Shown one piece after another: positions 7,612 through 14,895 of a DNA stretch of 22,497 bases; the stretch's first letter is position 1, and each line of letters starts with the position of its first letter. Source of the DNA: CAZTZY01 sp964617765 (GTDB lineage Bacteria > Pseudomonadota > Gammaproteobacteria > Pseudomonadales > DT-91); contig CAZTZY010000051.1 in NCBI GenBank assembly GCA_964617765.1, forward strand, positions 1-22,497, read 5' to 3'. Under the pieces are notes generated by a model, which was given only the letters and a program-made list of their open reading frames with translations, ran no database searches and was not told the DNA's origin. Position numbers and translations under genes: made by a program.

Positions 7612-8288
7612 TGTTTTCCCGCCATTTTTTTTATAATGACCTGTCGACGGAAAAGCCGGCGATCGCTATCAGTGCCTGTTTGATGGGTGATGCCGTGCGC
7701 TACGATGGACAGGATAAAGTTTTTCCATTAATAGCTGATTTTTTCCAGCGCCATGCACAACTGGTGAAAGTATGTCCGGAAGTAGGTGCGGGTATGGGTG
7801 TGCCGCGACCAGCAGTGGCATTAAGCAAAACTTCCAGCGGCATAAAAGCTTTGGGACTCGATAACCCGGAACTGGATGTGACAACACCATTAACTGCTTT
7901 TTCAAGACAATTTTCCTTGCAGCACCAGCAAGAATTCCAGGGAGTAATTGTAAAAAGCCGTTCCCCGAGTTGTGGTTATGGCAGCACACCTATCTACGCC
8001 ACAGGTAACCCTGCCAGCAGTCACGCCCCACAGATAATCCGTTTGGGTAATGGAATTTTTGCGCAAACACTTCATGAGGATTGGTCTCAGTGCCTGATTA
8101 TTGAAGAGGGTGGGTTAAGCAGTGCAAAGTGCTGCCAGGATTTTTTATTTCGCTGTTATGTTTTACTGGATCTAAAAAAAACACCTGTCAGTGAATCGCA
8201 GTCACTACAGTCTCATTATGCCCGACTTGATTTAACGGATTTATCCCTGCCGGGCATCACCGCATTTACACCGCCATTACCGGTATAG
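7611..8288 (+). CDS. DUF523 family protein
   Basis: Protein of 225 aa with the DUF523 core at about residues 17-165. The family cysteines are C23 (ISACLMGDAVRYDGQDK), C55 (VKVCPEVGAGMGVPRPAV) and C121 (VKSRSPSCGYGSTPIY), which could bind a metal or FeS cluster; the family has no settled function. Most stand-alone DUF523 proteins I know are near 150-160 aa, so the C-terminal tail of about 60 residues (CQDFLFRCYVLLDLKK onward) is an addition I cannot assign. Its ATG overlaps the xerC stop by one base (TGATG), implying translational coupling. In Pseudomonas and E. coli this position after xerC is usually held by a HAD phosphatase gene, so the arrangement here is lineage-specific. Confidence 0.85.
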   Translation: MFSRHFFYNDLSTEKPAIAISACLMGDAVRYDGQDKVFPLIADFFQRHAQLVKVCPEVGAGMGVPRPAVALSKTSSGIKALGLDNPELDVTTPLTAFSRQFSLQHQQEFQGVIVKSRSPSCGYGSTPIYATGNPASSHAPQIIRLGNGIFAQTLHEDWSQCLIIEEGGLSSAKCCQDFLFRCYVLLDLKKTPVSESQSLQSHYARLDLTDLSLPGITAFTPPLPV

Positions 8289-8416
8289 CATCAGCGATTC
8301 AATATCATTTAAATTGATAATAAATATAAATATTATCTATTTTATTTATATGCACAATCTGTTTATTGTACACAACATCGAAAATCAGTTGGCATGAAAC
8401 CCCGAGGCAATAAACG

Positions 8417-9193
8417 ATGAGCAATTTAAATACCGAAACCGTAGTCAGTGTACACCACTGGAATGACACACTTTTCAGTTTCCGTACAACGCGCAATACA
8501 GCCCTGCGTTTTGAAAATGGCCAATTTGTGATGATTGGTTTACAGGTTGATGGTCGCCCGTTATTGCGCGCTTACTCTATTGCCAGCCCCAATTATGCAG
8601 AAACGCTGGAGTTTTTTAGCATCAAGGTGGCTGATGGCAAATTAACTTCACGTTTACAGAATTTGAAGGTGGGTGATGAAGTGCTCGTATCGCGTAAACC
8701 AACAGGTACGCTGTTGGCTTCAGATCTTTTACCGGGTAAACACCTGTATATGTTATCTACCGGTACCGGACTGGCACCTTTCATGTCACTGATTCAGGAT
8801 CCTGAAGTGTATGAACGTTTCGAAAAAATTATTCTGGTGCACGGTGTGCGTTTCAAGGATGAGCTGGCCTATAGCGAATTCATTCGGGATGAGCTGCAAA
8901 AGAATGAATTTTTTGGTGAAGAGGTGCGCGATAAATTGATTTATTACCCTACCGTTACGCGCGAAGAACATATGTATACCGGTCGTGTCACCGATTTAAT
9001 GGACAGTGGCAAGCTCTTCAGCGACATCGGCTTGCCGCCCCTTAATCCGGTGGATGATCGTGCAATGATTTGTGGCAGTGAAGTCATGCTCAAGGATACT
9101 TGCGCCTTGCTGGATAAGTTTGGGTTGAAAATGTCTGCACGTATTGGTGAAGCTGCCGATTATGTTATCGAAAAGGCTTTTGCCGAAAAGTAA
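8417..9193 (+). CDS. fpr: Ferredoxin--NADP+ reductase
   Basis: FAD flavoenzyme that exchanges electrons between NADPH and ferredoxin or flavodoxin, of the bacterial FprA type seen in Pseudomonas and Azotobacter. It has 258 aa. The FAD site is R51-A-Y-S54 (LLRAYSIASPNY). The NADP-binding loop is STGTGLAPF (114-122), with a second motif MICGSEVML (about 217-225). The chain ends YVIEKAFAEK, the typical C-terminal extension of this subclass. The 128-bp upstream gap is very AT-rich (8305-8360) and probably holds its own promoter. GAGGC precedes the ATG. The gene ends at a terminator shared with the convergent glnK. A role in oxidative-stress defence or FeS metabolism is expected from relatives. 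Confidence 0.95.
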   Translation: MSNLNTETVVSVHHWNDTLFSFRTTRNTALRFENGQFVMIGLQVDGRPLLRAYSIASPNYAETLEFFSIKVADGKLTSRLQNLKVGDEVLVSRKPTGTLLASDLLPGKHLYMLSTGTGLAPFMSLIQDPEVYERFEKIILVHGVRFKDELAYSEFIRDELQKNEFFGEEVRDKLIYYPTVTREEHMYTGRVTDLMDSGKLFSDIGLPPLNPVDDRAMICGSEVMLKDTCALLDKFGLKMSARIGEAADYVIEKAFAEK

Positions 9194-9263
9194 GCCGTTG
9201 TTATAACGGATGGAATGCAGGGCATGCCCAGGCCTGTCTATTGGTGAAATGGCAGGCATAAAA

Positions 9264-9315
9264 AAACACCCTTTAAGTGTGCACAGTAATTAAAAAGCAC
9301 ATTTAAAGGGTGTTT
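9264..9315. terminator. Bidirectional terminator between fpr and glnK
   Basis: A long hairpin with arms 9264-9282 and 9297-9315 (19 bp, one G-U wobble) and a 14-nt loop. It is preceded by an A-run and followed by TTT-AAAATAAAA, so either strand could give a weak U-tract. It lies between the converging 3' ends of fpr and glnK. Confidence 0.85.
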
Positions 9316-9326
9316 AAAATAAAATC

Positions 9327-9665
9327 CTAGATAGCCTGTTCGCCGGTTTCGCCGGTGCGGATACGGATAACCTGTTCCAGTGCGGAAACAAATATCTTGC
9401 CATCGCCTATCTTGCCGCTATTGGCAGCCTTGGTAATGGCTTCAATAGTTTGTTCTAACAGGTCTTCACCAATGGCGATTTCAATTTTTACCTTGGGTAA
9501 AAAATCAACCACATATTCTGCGCCACGATACAATTCTGTATGGCCTTTTTGACGACCGAAACCTTTTACCTCACTGACTGTAATACCCTGAACACCAATT
9601 TCTGATAATGCTTCACGCACATCATCGAGTTTAAAAGGTTTAATAATGGCTGTGACTAATTTCAT
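9327..9665 (-). CDS. glnK: Nitrogen regulatory protein P-II (GlnK type)
   Basis: Trimeric signal protein of 112 aa that reports nitrogen and energy status by binding ATP/ADP and 2-oxoglutarate and by uridylylation. The T-loop is complete, with uridylylation site Y51 in TELYRGAEYVVDFLPK. The other P-II signatures are KPFKLDDVREAL, GFGRQKGHTE and GKIGDGKIFVSALEQVIRIRTGE. Sequence from 31 to 50 is nearly that of E. coli GlnK (GFGRQKGH.ELYRGAEY), favouring GlnK over GlnB. A GGAG site precedes the ATG. GlnK normally sits next to the ammonium channel gene amtB. Here no amtB is present; the upstream gene on the same strand is a porin with a sigma-54 promoter, so read-through through its terminator or an unseen promoter at 9666-9813 must drive glnK. 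Confidence 0.95.
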   Translation of the reverse strand: MKLVTAIIKPFKLDDVREALSEIGVQGITVSEVKGFGRQKGHTELYRGAEYVVDFLPKVKIEIAIGEDLLEQTIEAITKAANSGKIGDGKIFVSALEQVIRIRTGETGEQAI

Positions 9666-9813
9666 GAAAATCTCCTACACACAAAAGGGCTTGTCGTTAC
9701 AAGTTTAACCTATGATAACACTTGCCCAGCTACACAACAGAAGAAAAAACTTTTCCAATAATCCATCCTGTTATTGCTCTTGGTTTTTTATGTCAGATAC
9801 CAGGATTTTCTCA

Positions 9814-9839
9814 ATAAAAAAGCCGCCCATATGGGCGGC
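9814..9839 (-). terminator. Rho-independent terminator of the porin gene
   Basis: A perfect 18-bp palindrome with arms GCCGCCCAT (9822-9830) and ATGGGCGGC (9831-9839). On the minus strand it is followed by TTTTTTATT. It begins 13 bp after the porin stop and should reduce, but perhaps not abolish, read-through into glnK. Confidence 0.88.
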
Positions 9840-9851
9840 AAACTAGATTTA

Positions 9852-10949
9852 TCAGAACTTGTACAGGCCTTCGATACCTATGAAATGGACATTGTCTTCA
9901 ACGGCCAAACCATCAGTAAATACTTCATCTACCGCTTTATCCAAACGGTATTCACCGCGGATTTCCGTGCTGGCTGTTGGTGCATATGCCACCGTTACAG
10001 TACCTGATTTAATCTTTTGTCCATCAGGGTTAGCGCCCAAAGCCAATTTGAAATTATCTTTATCGTTAAACTGTTCAAGACGCACAGAAGTGCGGAATTT
10101 TTCAGTAAACTGATAATTCACATAACCGGCAACCGCTGTCCATTTCGCATCATCGGTACCTTCGCCGCCAGCTTCTTCCTGGGTGCCTGAAGTAACATCC
10201 AGAACCAGGCTCAAACCGTCCATAGGTCTTACAATGGCGACGCCATCAATCAGTTTACGTTTGGCAGAATAATCATTCACGGCATCAACCACTTCATCGC
10301 CGCTATATCCTTGTACCAGCAAGCTGAACATGGAAACCGGATTCCACGCCATACCCAATTCAATGGTTTTACCGCTGTTCATATCTTGTTGTTGATCCCA
10401 GCCATTATTCAAACCACCGGTTAACGAGAACGTGTCGGTAAAAGCATAAGTAGCGCGTAAGCCAGTGTGGGTATAGGCAATCGCGTTAAAAAAGCCGACC
10501 GAGCGTGATACGTTGGTATTGCCAGTGGTGTTGATAACTTCTGCACCCATCAAGGTCACAAATTTACCGCCAATCAGCGTCAGCCCATTGCCGGCATATT
10601 GCACATAAGCTTGAGTGACATCGAAATCATCAGCTGAAGTGCCGATTGAAGAAATGGGTGTTGCATTGCTGCCTGCGGTTAAATTGACAACAGCACCAAA
10701 ACCTTCTGCAGGTTGTTTGGCGATAGTAATAGCAGCTTGTTGTAAATCAAAGGTACTGCCATCGGTTTGAAAGGCGTTGTAGGGGAAGGTATCTGTATCG
10801 AAATGATAAAAACCAGCCGCTGCATAACCCGTGGCAGTAATGCCAGAAGCTGCCAGTACATCGGTGAGGGTACCTTCCGCCAGTGCGGCATTGGAACCCA
10901 TTGCTAAAACACCTGCTGCGACACTGACAGATAATAATTTTTTCATCAT
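9852..10949 (-). CDS. Outer-membrane beta-barrel porin (BBP2/OmpL-like)
   Basis: Predicted outer-membrane channel of 365 aa. GGAG lies 6 nt before the first ATG. The signal peptide MKKLLSVSVAAGVLAMGSNAALA is followed by the mature start EGTLTDVLAASGITATGYAAAG. The body alternates Gly/aromatic strands (FDVTQAYVQYAGNGLTLIGGKF, VGFFNAIAYTHTGLRATYAF, AGYVNYQFTEKFRTSVRLE) and ends with the barrel signal IGIEGLYKF, terminal Phe. This pattern and the DVTQAYVQY stretch point to the porin-2 (BBP2) family; I am less sure of the family than of the barrel. Substrate is unknown. A -24/-12 promoter with NtrC-like sites upstream and glnK downstream suggest it admits a nitrogen source during nitrogen limitation (inference). 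Confidence 0.82.
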   Translation of the reverse strand: MMKKLLSVSVAAGVLAMGSNAALAEGTLTDVLAASGITATGYAAAGFYHFDTDTFPYNAFQTDGSTFDLQQAAITIAKQPAEGFGAVVNLTAGSNATPISSIGTSADDFDVTQAYVQYAGNGLTLIGGKFVTLMGAEVINTTGNTNVSRSVGFFNAIAYTHTGLRATYAFTDTFSLTGGLNNGWDQQQDMNSGKTIELGMAWNPVSMFSLLVQGYSGDEVVDAVNDYSAKRKLIDGVAIVRPMDGLSLVLDVTSGTQEEAGGEGTDDAKWTAVAGYVNYQFTEKFRTSVRLEQFNDKDNFKLALGANPDGQKIKSGTVTVAYAPTASTEIRGEYRLDKAVDEVFTDGLAVEDNVHFIGIEGLYKF

Positions 10950-11027
10950 GTTTTTCTCCGATTACCCTGGGGGCGTTTAATAGTGATTTATGCAAGCTCA
11001 TCATGTGATTTGCGTTGATGTAAAGTT

Positions 11028-11044
11028 AGCAATATGTTTGCCAA
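11028..11044 (-). promoter_or_regulatory. Sigma-54 (-24/-12) promoter of the porin gene
   Basis: Read on the minus strand the site is TTGGCAAACATATTGCT. GG and GC are separated by exactly 10 nt, as in the consensus YTGGCACG-N4-TTGCW, with TTGGCA and TTGCT both matching. The start site would fall near 11016, giving a leader of about 68 nt before the porin ATG. Confidence 0.65.
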
Positions 11045-11139
11045 CTAATAAAAAACAATTTAAAACAATAAGTTATATATAGTTTTTGGTTTTCAGGTTT
11101 AATCGGTAGTCTTGAGTGCAAGTATACCGGATTCGAAAG

Positions 11140-11176
11140 TGCACTATTTTGGGGCGATCATTTCAAATGCGGTGCA
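11140..11176 (-). promoter_or_regulatory. Candidate NtrC enhancer half-sites
   Basis: Two partial matches to TGCAC-N7-GTGCA lie about 100-150 bp upstream of the -24/-12 element, the usual enhancer range. 11140-11156 has a perfect TGCAC left arm and GGGCG on the right. 11160-11176 has a perfect GGTGCA right arm and a poor left arm. Each is only a half match, so this is suggestive. The 303-bp gap (10950-11252) also holds the divergent ubiK promoter. Confidence 0.35.
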
Positions 11177-11252
11177 TCGAAGCCGCATGCTCAGCATTTT
11201 ATCAACTTCATGATAGACTCTGGCTGTACTTGCAGAAAAAGGTCAAATTCTC

Positions 11253-11525
11253 ATGCCTAAATCACCGTTCAGCTTTATAAAACCTGAAATGCTCACAGAT
11301 ATTGCCGAGCAAGCCAGCAAACTTCTGCCGGGTGAAAAATCCCGCGAAGAAATCCAGCGCAGCCTGCAATTAGTGATGCAGAATGCCCTGTCGCGTCTCG
11401 ATATAGTCAGTCGTGAAGAATTCGATGCACAGGCCGCCGTGTTGCAAAAAACACGCGCTAAAGTGGAGTTGCTCGAAACCGAACTGGCCATATTGATGGC
11501 CAAACTCGAAGAACAGCAGAAATAG
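11253..11525 (+). CDS. ubiK: Ubiquinone biosynthesis accessory factor UbiK (BMFP/YqiC)
   Basis: Small protein of 90 aa. UbiK assists UbiJ and the Ubi hydroxylase/methyltransferase complex in aerobic ubiquinone synthesis. The N-terminal half carries the family pattern (MLTDIAEQASKLLPGEKSREEIQRSLQLVMQNALSRLDIVSREEFD). Residues about 58-88 form a C-terminal coiled coil with heptads (VLQKTRAKVELLETELAILMAKLEEQ) that mediates trimerisation in the family. AAAGGT precedes the ATG. It is divergent from the porin-glnK unit; a glnK/ubiK/comM neighbourhood is familiar from Pseudomonas. Downstream, 11535-11570 can fold (CTCACC/GGTGAG arms) but lacks a U-tract, so I do not call a terminator. Confidence 0.93.
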   Translation: MPKSPFSFIKPEMLTDIAEQASKLLPGEKSREEIQRSLQLVMQNALSRLDIVSREEFDAQAAVLQKTRAKVELLETELAILMAKLEEQQK

Positions 11526-11718
11526 AACGCAGTACTCACCTTCAGTTATTCAAGATGAAGACAGGGTGAGCTGAAGAGCCATCCTGCCTGAAATGAAAAA
11601 TGATGTGGTAATAGCTTCATATCCGGGCTTGCTGATTTTACCCGCATACTGAAGTGTTAGAACAAGAGTGGGAGTGCAGCGCTTAAACCCCCGATTGCCA
11701 CCCTTGGCCGAATTGAAA

Positions 11719-12981
11719 CTAGAATGCCGGAATTAGCACATCCCCCATATCATAATATTTAAACGTATAATCCGGCAACCTGCCGGTGATCGCTTCGATG
11801 TCTGCATCGGCGTATGAAGCCTCAGAATATCCGTTATAAAGATCTGTAATATTAAAAATAATAGCCGAATCAATATTATTGACACTGGTGCCAGCATATT
11901 TTGACCTGAAGGCAGCGCCAGAAATCAGGGTGTTGTGAGGGTTATCAATGATCCAGTTAACAGCATTGTAAGATGTCAGGAATAAGAAAACGGGTTCAAC
12001 ACTTGCAGGAATTGTCACTTTTATTTCGTTATTAAAATATAAGTCGCCAGCTTCATAAGCGCCCAAATAGATCAACTTGGTATTGGCATCAATATAAGGG
12101 GCCAGGGAAACAGGAGCCTGCGATTTCACGAATTGCGGGTAGTTAGAAAAAGTGACATTTAACATGGTTGTATGCCAGTGGTTATGAAATTCCACTTTTA
12201 TATCATGAGAGCCAACGGTTAAATGTAAAGGGTAAACTTCACTGTGATTGCTTACGTTATTCCACTTGGCATGAAGCTGGCCATCAATGTAGAAAGTAAC
12301 GTCTGTCCATGATGAATCAAAATTGGCATTGATGACGGTATCATCATAAACGTGTAATTTGCCTTCCCAGATTGCGTGGAAATAATAAGAATCAATACCC
12401 AGGAAATCATCCCAACTATAATTAATGTCAATACGATTAACAGTGGCAGTACCCATTAATACCGGAGTAATGAGAGGGTTTGTGCCATCTGTTCCCACGC
12501 CAGGGGAGTTGCCGTCATTTTCCAGAAAATATTTTGCGGTAAAAGGGCCTGTTGAAAATTGAGGGCCTTGTAATACTTTTAATAAAAGGGTTCCAGTCAC
12601 GATTTTACCGGTAGATGTATCAGTTATATTTCCGGTTAAAAGAGTTTCACCTGCCTGATTTGCAGAAGGTGTAATAGACAGGTAGCGGAATTTCCCAGAA
12701 CCAGTCATAACGATATTTGCATCAGGTAACAGAGTCTGGTTGCCGGAGGTAATAGAAAAAGTGTAGTTTGAGGAATTCCCTGAATCGCCATTAATAACGA
12801 TTTTTACATTGTCGATGGATGAGTTTTCATTAATAGATATCGAAGTTACCTGGCTGCCATCTTTTTCGAACGCAACAACCTGGGAAGCACCGCCGGTTAT
12901 GGCAACATTCTCGGGCATACAGCCAACAATAAATAACAGTAAAAATGTGAAGATGAAATGGGAGGTGATTAATCGCTTCAT
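11719..12981 (-). CDS. Lipoprotein with probable PA14-like domain
   Basis: Surface or periplasmic lipoprotein of 420 aa. AAAGGA precedes the ATG. The signal peptide has core FTFLLLFIVG, and the lipobox FIVGC places the lipid on C21. Residues about 30-145 look like a beta-sandwich with Ig/cadherin-like repeats (SQVTSISINENSSIDNVKIVINGDSG, FRYLSITPSANQAGETLLTGNITD). Residues about 150-270 resemble a PA14 carbohydrate-binding domain (FTAKYFLENDGNSPG, YYFHAIWEGKLHVYDD, VTFYIDGQLHAKW, LTVGSHDIKVEFHNHW). The C-terminal 150 residues are unrecognised. Polysaccharide-degrading relatives of the suggested host carry many PA14 proteins, so glycan binding is plausible but unproven. It stands alone between ubiK and comM, on the opposite strand. 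AT-richer than its neighbours by eye. Confidence 0.65.
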   Translation of the reverse strand: MKRLITSHFIFTFLLLFIVGCMPENVAITGGASQVVAFEKDGSQVTSISINENSSIDNVKIVINGDSGNSSNYTFSITSGNQTLLPDANIVMTGSGKFRYLSITPSANQAGETLLTGNITDTSTGKIVTGTLLLKVLQGPQFSTGPFTAKYFLENDGNSPGVGTDGTNPLITPVLMGTATVNRIDINYSWDDFLGIDSYYFHAIWEGKLHVYDDTVINANFDSSWTDVTFYIDGQLHAKWNNVSNHSEVYPLHLTVGSHDIKVEFHNHWHTTMLNVTFSNYPQFVKSQAPVSLAPYIDANTKLIYLGAYEAGDLYFNNEIKVTIPASVEPVFLFLTSYNAVNWIIDNPHNTLISGAAFRSKYAGTSVNNIDSAIIFNITDLYNGYSEASYADADIEAITGRLPDYTFKYYDMGDVLIPAF

Positions 12982-13299
12982 AATAAATCCTTTCAGTTTT
13001 TTCGCTCTTGGGTAAGTTTTGGAGCAGTATTCCTTAGTATCTTTTGGGAAAGATTAAGCCTTGTCTAATTTAAGTGAAATTGATGAGTTTGAGAAATAAC
13101 TAAAAACCCGACATTGTTGATTACTTATAACCTATTAACATGAAAGTGCAAATGGTTCTGACAAATATTGCTGTAGGGTGATTAACCAGGCAAGCATTAG
13201 AAGAGGCATGCCCAATAGTTTTATTTGATCCCTATAGTATTTCAAAGTAAATTGCGCCAACCCAACTAAAGTACCAGTTTTATTTAACAAGGATGTTTT
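12982..13299. other. Divergent intergenic region between the PA14-like lipoprotein and comM
   Basis: This 318-bp AT-rich gap separates two divergent genes, so it must hold both promoters and both ribosome-binding sites: AAAGGA for the lipoprotein, and AAGGATG before the comM ATG. I saw no ORF with coding character, RNA gene, strong hairpin or repeat in it. Confidence 0.6.
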
Positions 13300-14817
13300 A
13301 TGTCAATTGCCATTATTCGCACGCGCGCGATCAATGCTTTATCTGCACCGGAAGTGACTGTAGAAGCCCATCTCTCCAATGGTTTGCCGGCATTCAATCT
13401 GGTCGGTTTGCCAGAAACTGCCGTGCGCGAAAGTAAGGACAGGGTACGAAGTGCCATCATCAATAGCCGTTTTGAATTTCCGATGAAGCGTATCACCATC
13501 AATCTGGCGCCAGCTGATTTGCCCAAGGACGGCGGTCGCTTTGATCTCGCCATTGCCTTGGGCATCCTCGCCGCATCGGGTCAAATTCCGCTGGAGCATC
13601 TTGATAAATATGAGTTTATCGGTGAGTTGGCACTTACTGGTGAGTTACGTCCGGTTCGCGGGGTACTGAATTCTGCGCTGGCCTGTGTGGCAGACCAGCG
13701 TCAGCTTATTATTCCCGCGGCCAATGGCGAAGAGGCTGCATTGGCTGTTGCTGATGAACATTTAATCGCCAAACATTTACTCGAAGTGTGTGCGCACTTA
13801 AGTGGTGCAGGTAAGCTGGTTTCCAGTGTAGGGCAAAGTGTTGAAAAGACTGTGTGTGCTTCGGCTTATCCAACAGTAGATATGGCAGATATCAAAGGCC
13901 AGCACCAGGCCAAGCGCGCTTTGGAAATTGCTGCTGCCGGTGGGCATAATTTGTTGTATGAAGGTCCGCCGGGTTGTGGAAAATCCATGCTGGCACAGCG
14001 CCTGCCCACCATTTTGCCCACAATGAATAAAGCTGAAGCATTATCATTGCTGGCCATTCGTTCAATTTTGAGCAGCCAGATAGAGCTTTCACAATGGATG
14101 CAACGGCCCTTTCGCTCGCCCCACCATTCGGCATCGGCGGTGGCTTTGGTGGGTGGCGGTAATCCGCCCAGACCTGGAGAAGTATCACTGGCCCATCAGG
14201 GCGTGTTGTTCCTGGATGAACTGCCGGAATTCCAGCGCAATGTGCTCGAAGCGCTGCGTGAACCCCTCGAAAATGGCCATATCTGCATTTCCCGAGCCAG
14301 CCAGCAGGCGATATTCCCTGCCGATTTCCAGTTGATTGCCGCGATGAATCCCTGCCCCTGTGGATATTACGGTGATTACAGCAAAAGTTGCCGGTGTTCT
14401 ATCGACAGCATCCAGCGCTACCGCAATAAAATTTCCGGGCCCTTGCTAGATCGTATCGATATGCATTTACGCCTGCAACCCACACCGTTGAATAAGCTCA
14501 GTGAAAAAACTACCACACTGGAAGAGAGTTCAGCGCAGATTCGTGAGCGGGTTGAGGCATCGCGCCAGCGCCAACAGCAGCGCCAGCAAAAATCCAATGC
14601 CGCGCTGTCAGGCAGCGAATTACACGAACTGGCGCAGGTGAGTGAAGATGCCATGAGTGCCTTGCATATTGCCGCTGAAAAACTGGGTCTTTCGGCACGA
14701 GCGTTCCAGCGTGCTATCCGCGTGGCACGCACTATTGCCGACCTGGAAGCATCCGAGCAGATCGAAAAAAAGCACATGATGGAGGCCTGCAGTTACCGCC
14801 AGGCAAAAGTGATGTGA
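13300..14817 (+). CDS. comM: ComM (YifB) Mg-chelatase-like AAA+ ATPase
   Basis: Hexameric AAA+ helicase that promotes branch migration of incoming DNA during natural transformation. It is widespread even in species not known to be competent. The length of 505 aa is normal. An N-terminal ChlI/Lon-S5-like domain covers about 1-185 (VEAHLSNGLPAFNLVGLPETAVRESKDRVRSA, NLAPADLPKDGGRFDLAIALGIL). Walker A is GPPGCGKS at 222-229 and Walker B is LFLDE at 303-307. The Cys-rich MNPCPCGYYGDYSKSCRC and the sensor/arginine region GPLLDRIDMHL follow. A helical C-terminal lid has a Gln/Arg-rich stretch (RQRQQQRQQ). AAGGATG precedes the ATG. It is transcribed toward rep, 78 bp away. Confidence 0.96.
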   Translation: MSIAIIRTRAINALSAPEVTVEAHLSNGLPAFNLVGLPETAVRESKDRVRSAIINSRFEFPMKRITINLAPADLPKDGGRFDLAIALGILAASGQIPLEHLDKYEFIGELALTGELRPVRGVLNSALACVADQRQLIIPAANGEEAALAVADEHLIAKHLLEVCAHLSGAGKLVSSVGQSVEKTVCASAYPTVDMADIKGQHQAKRALEIAAAGGHNLLYEGPPGCGKSMLAQRLPTILPTMNKAEALSLLAIRSILSSQIELSQWMQRPFRSPHHSASAVALVGGGNPPRPGEVSLAHQGVLFLDELPEFQRNVLEALREPLENGHICISRASQQAIFPADFQLIAAMNPCPCGYYGDYSKSCRCSIDSIQRYRNKISGPLLDRIDMHLRLQPTPLNKLSEKTTTLEESSAQIRERVEASRQRQQQRQQKSNAALSGSELHELAQVSEDAMSALHIAAEKLGLSARAFQRAIRVARTIADLEASEQIEKKHMMEACSYRQAKVM

Positions 14818-14895
14818 AAAAGAGACTAAAAGGTGATAGTTGAGAGCGAGGCACAACTGCTAAAATAGCCGCCCGTTTGCATCATCGAGTACGCC

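Noticed and set aside
9666..9780. Sigma-54 promoter directly upstream of glnK
   Set aside because: Best candidates on the minus strand (near GCTGGGCAAGTGTTATC) lack the GC of the -12 element at the required N10 spacing.
9774..10007. Plus-strand 77-aa frame at the porin 3' end
   Set aside because: It spans the porin terminator hairpin and lies antisense to the end of the porin gene.
11535..11570. Terminator after ubiK
   Set aside because: CTCACC/GGTGAG arms are short, alternative pairings compete, and there is no U-tract.
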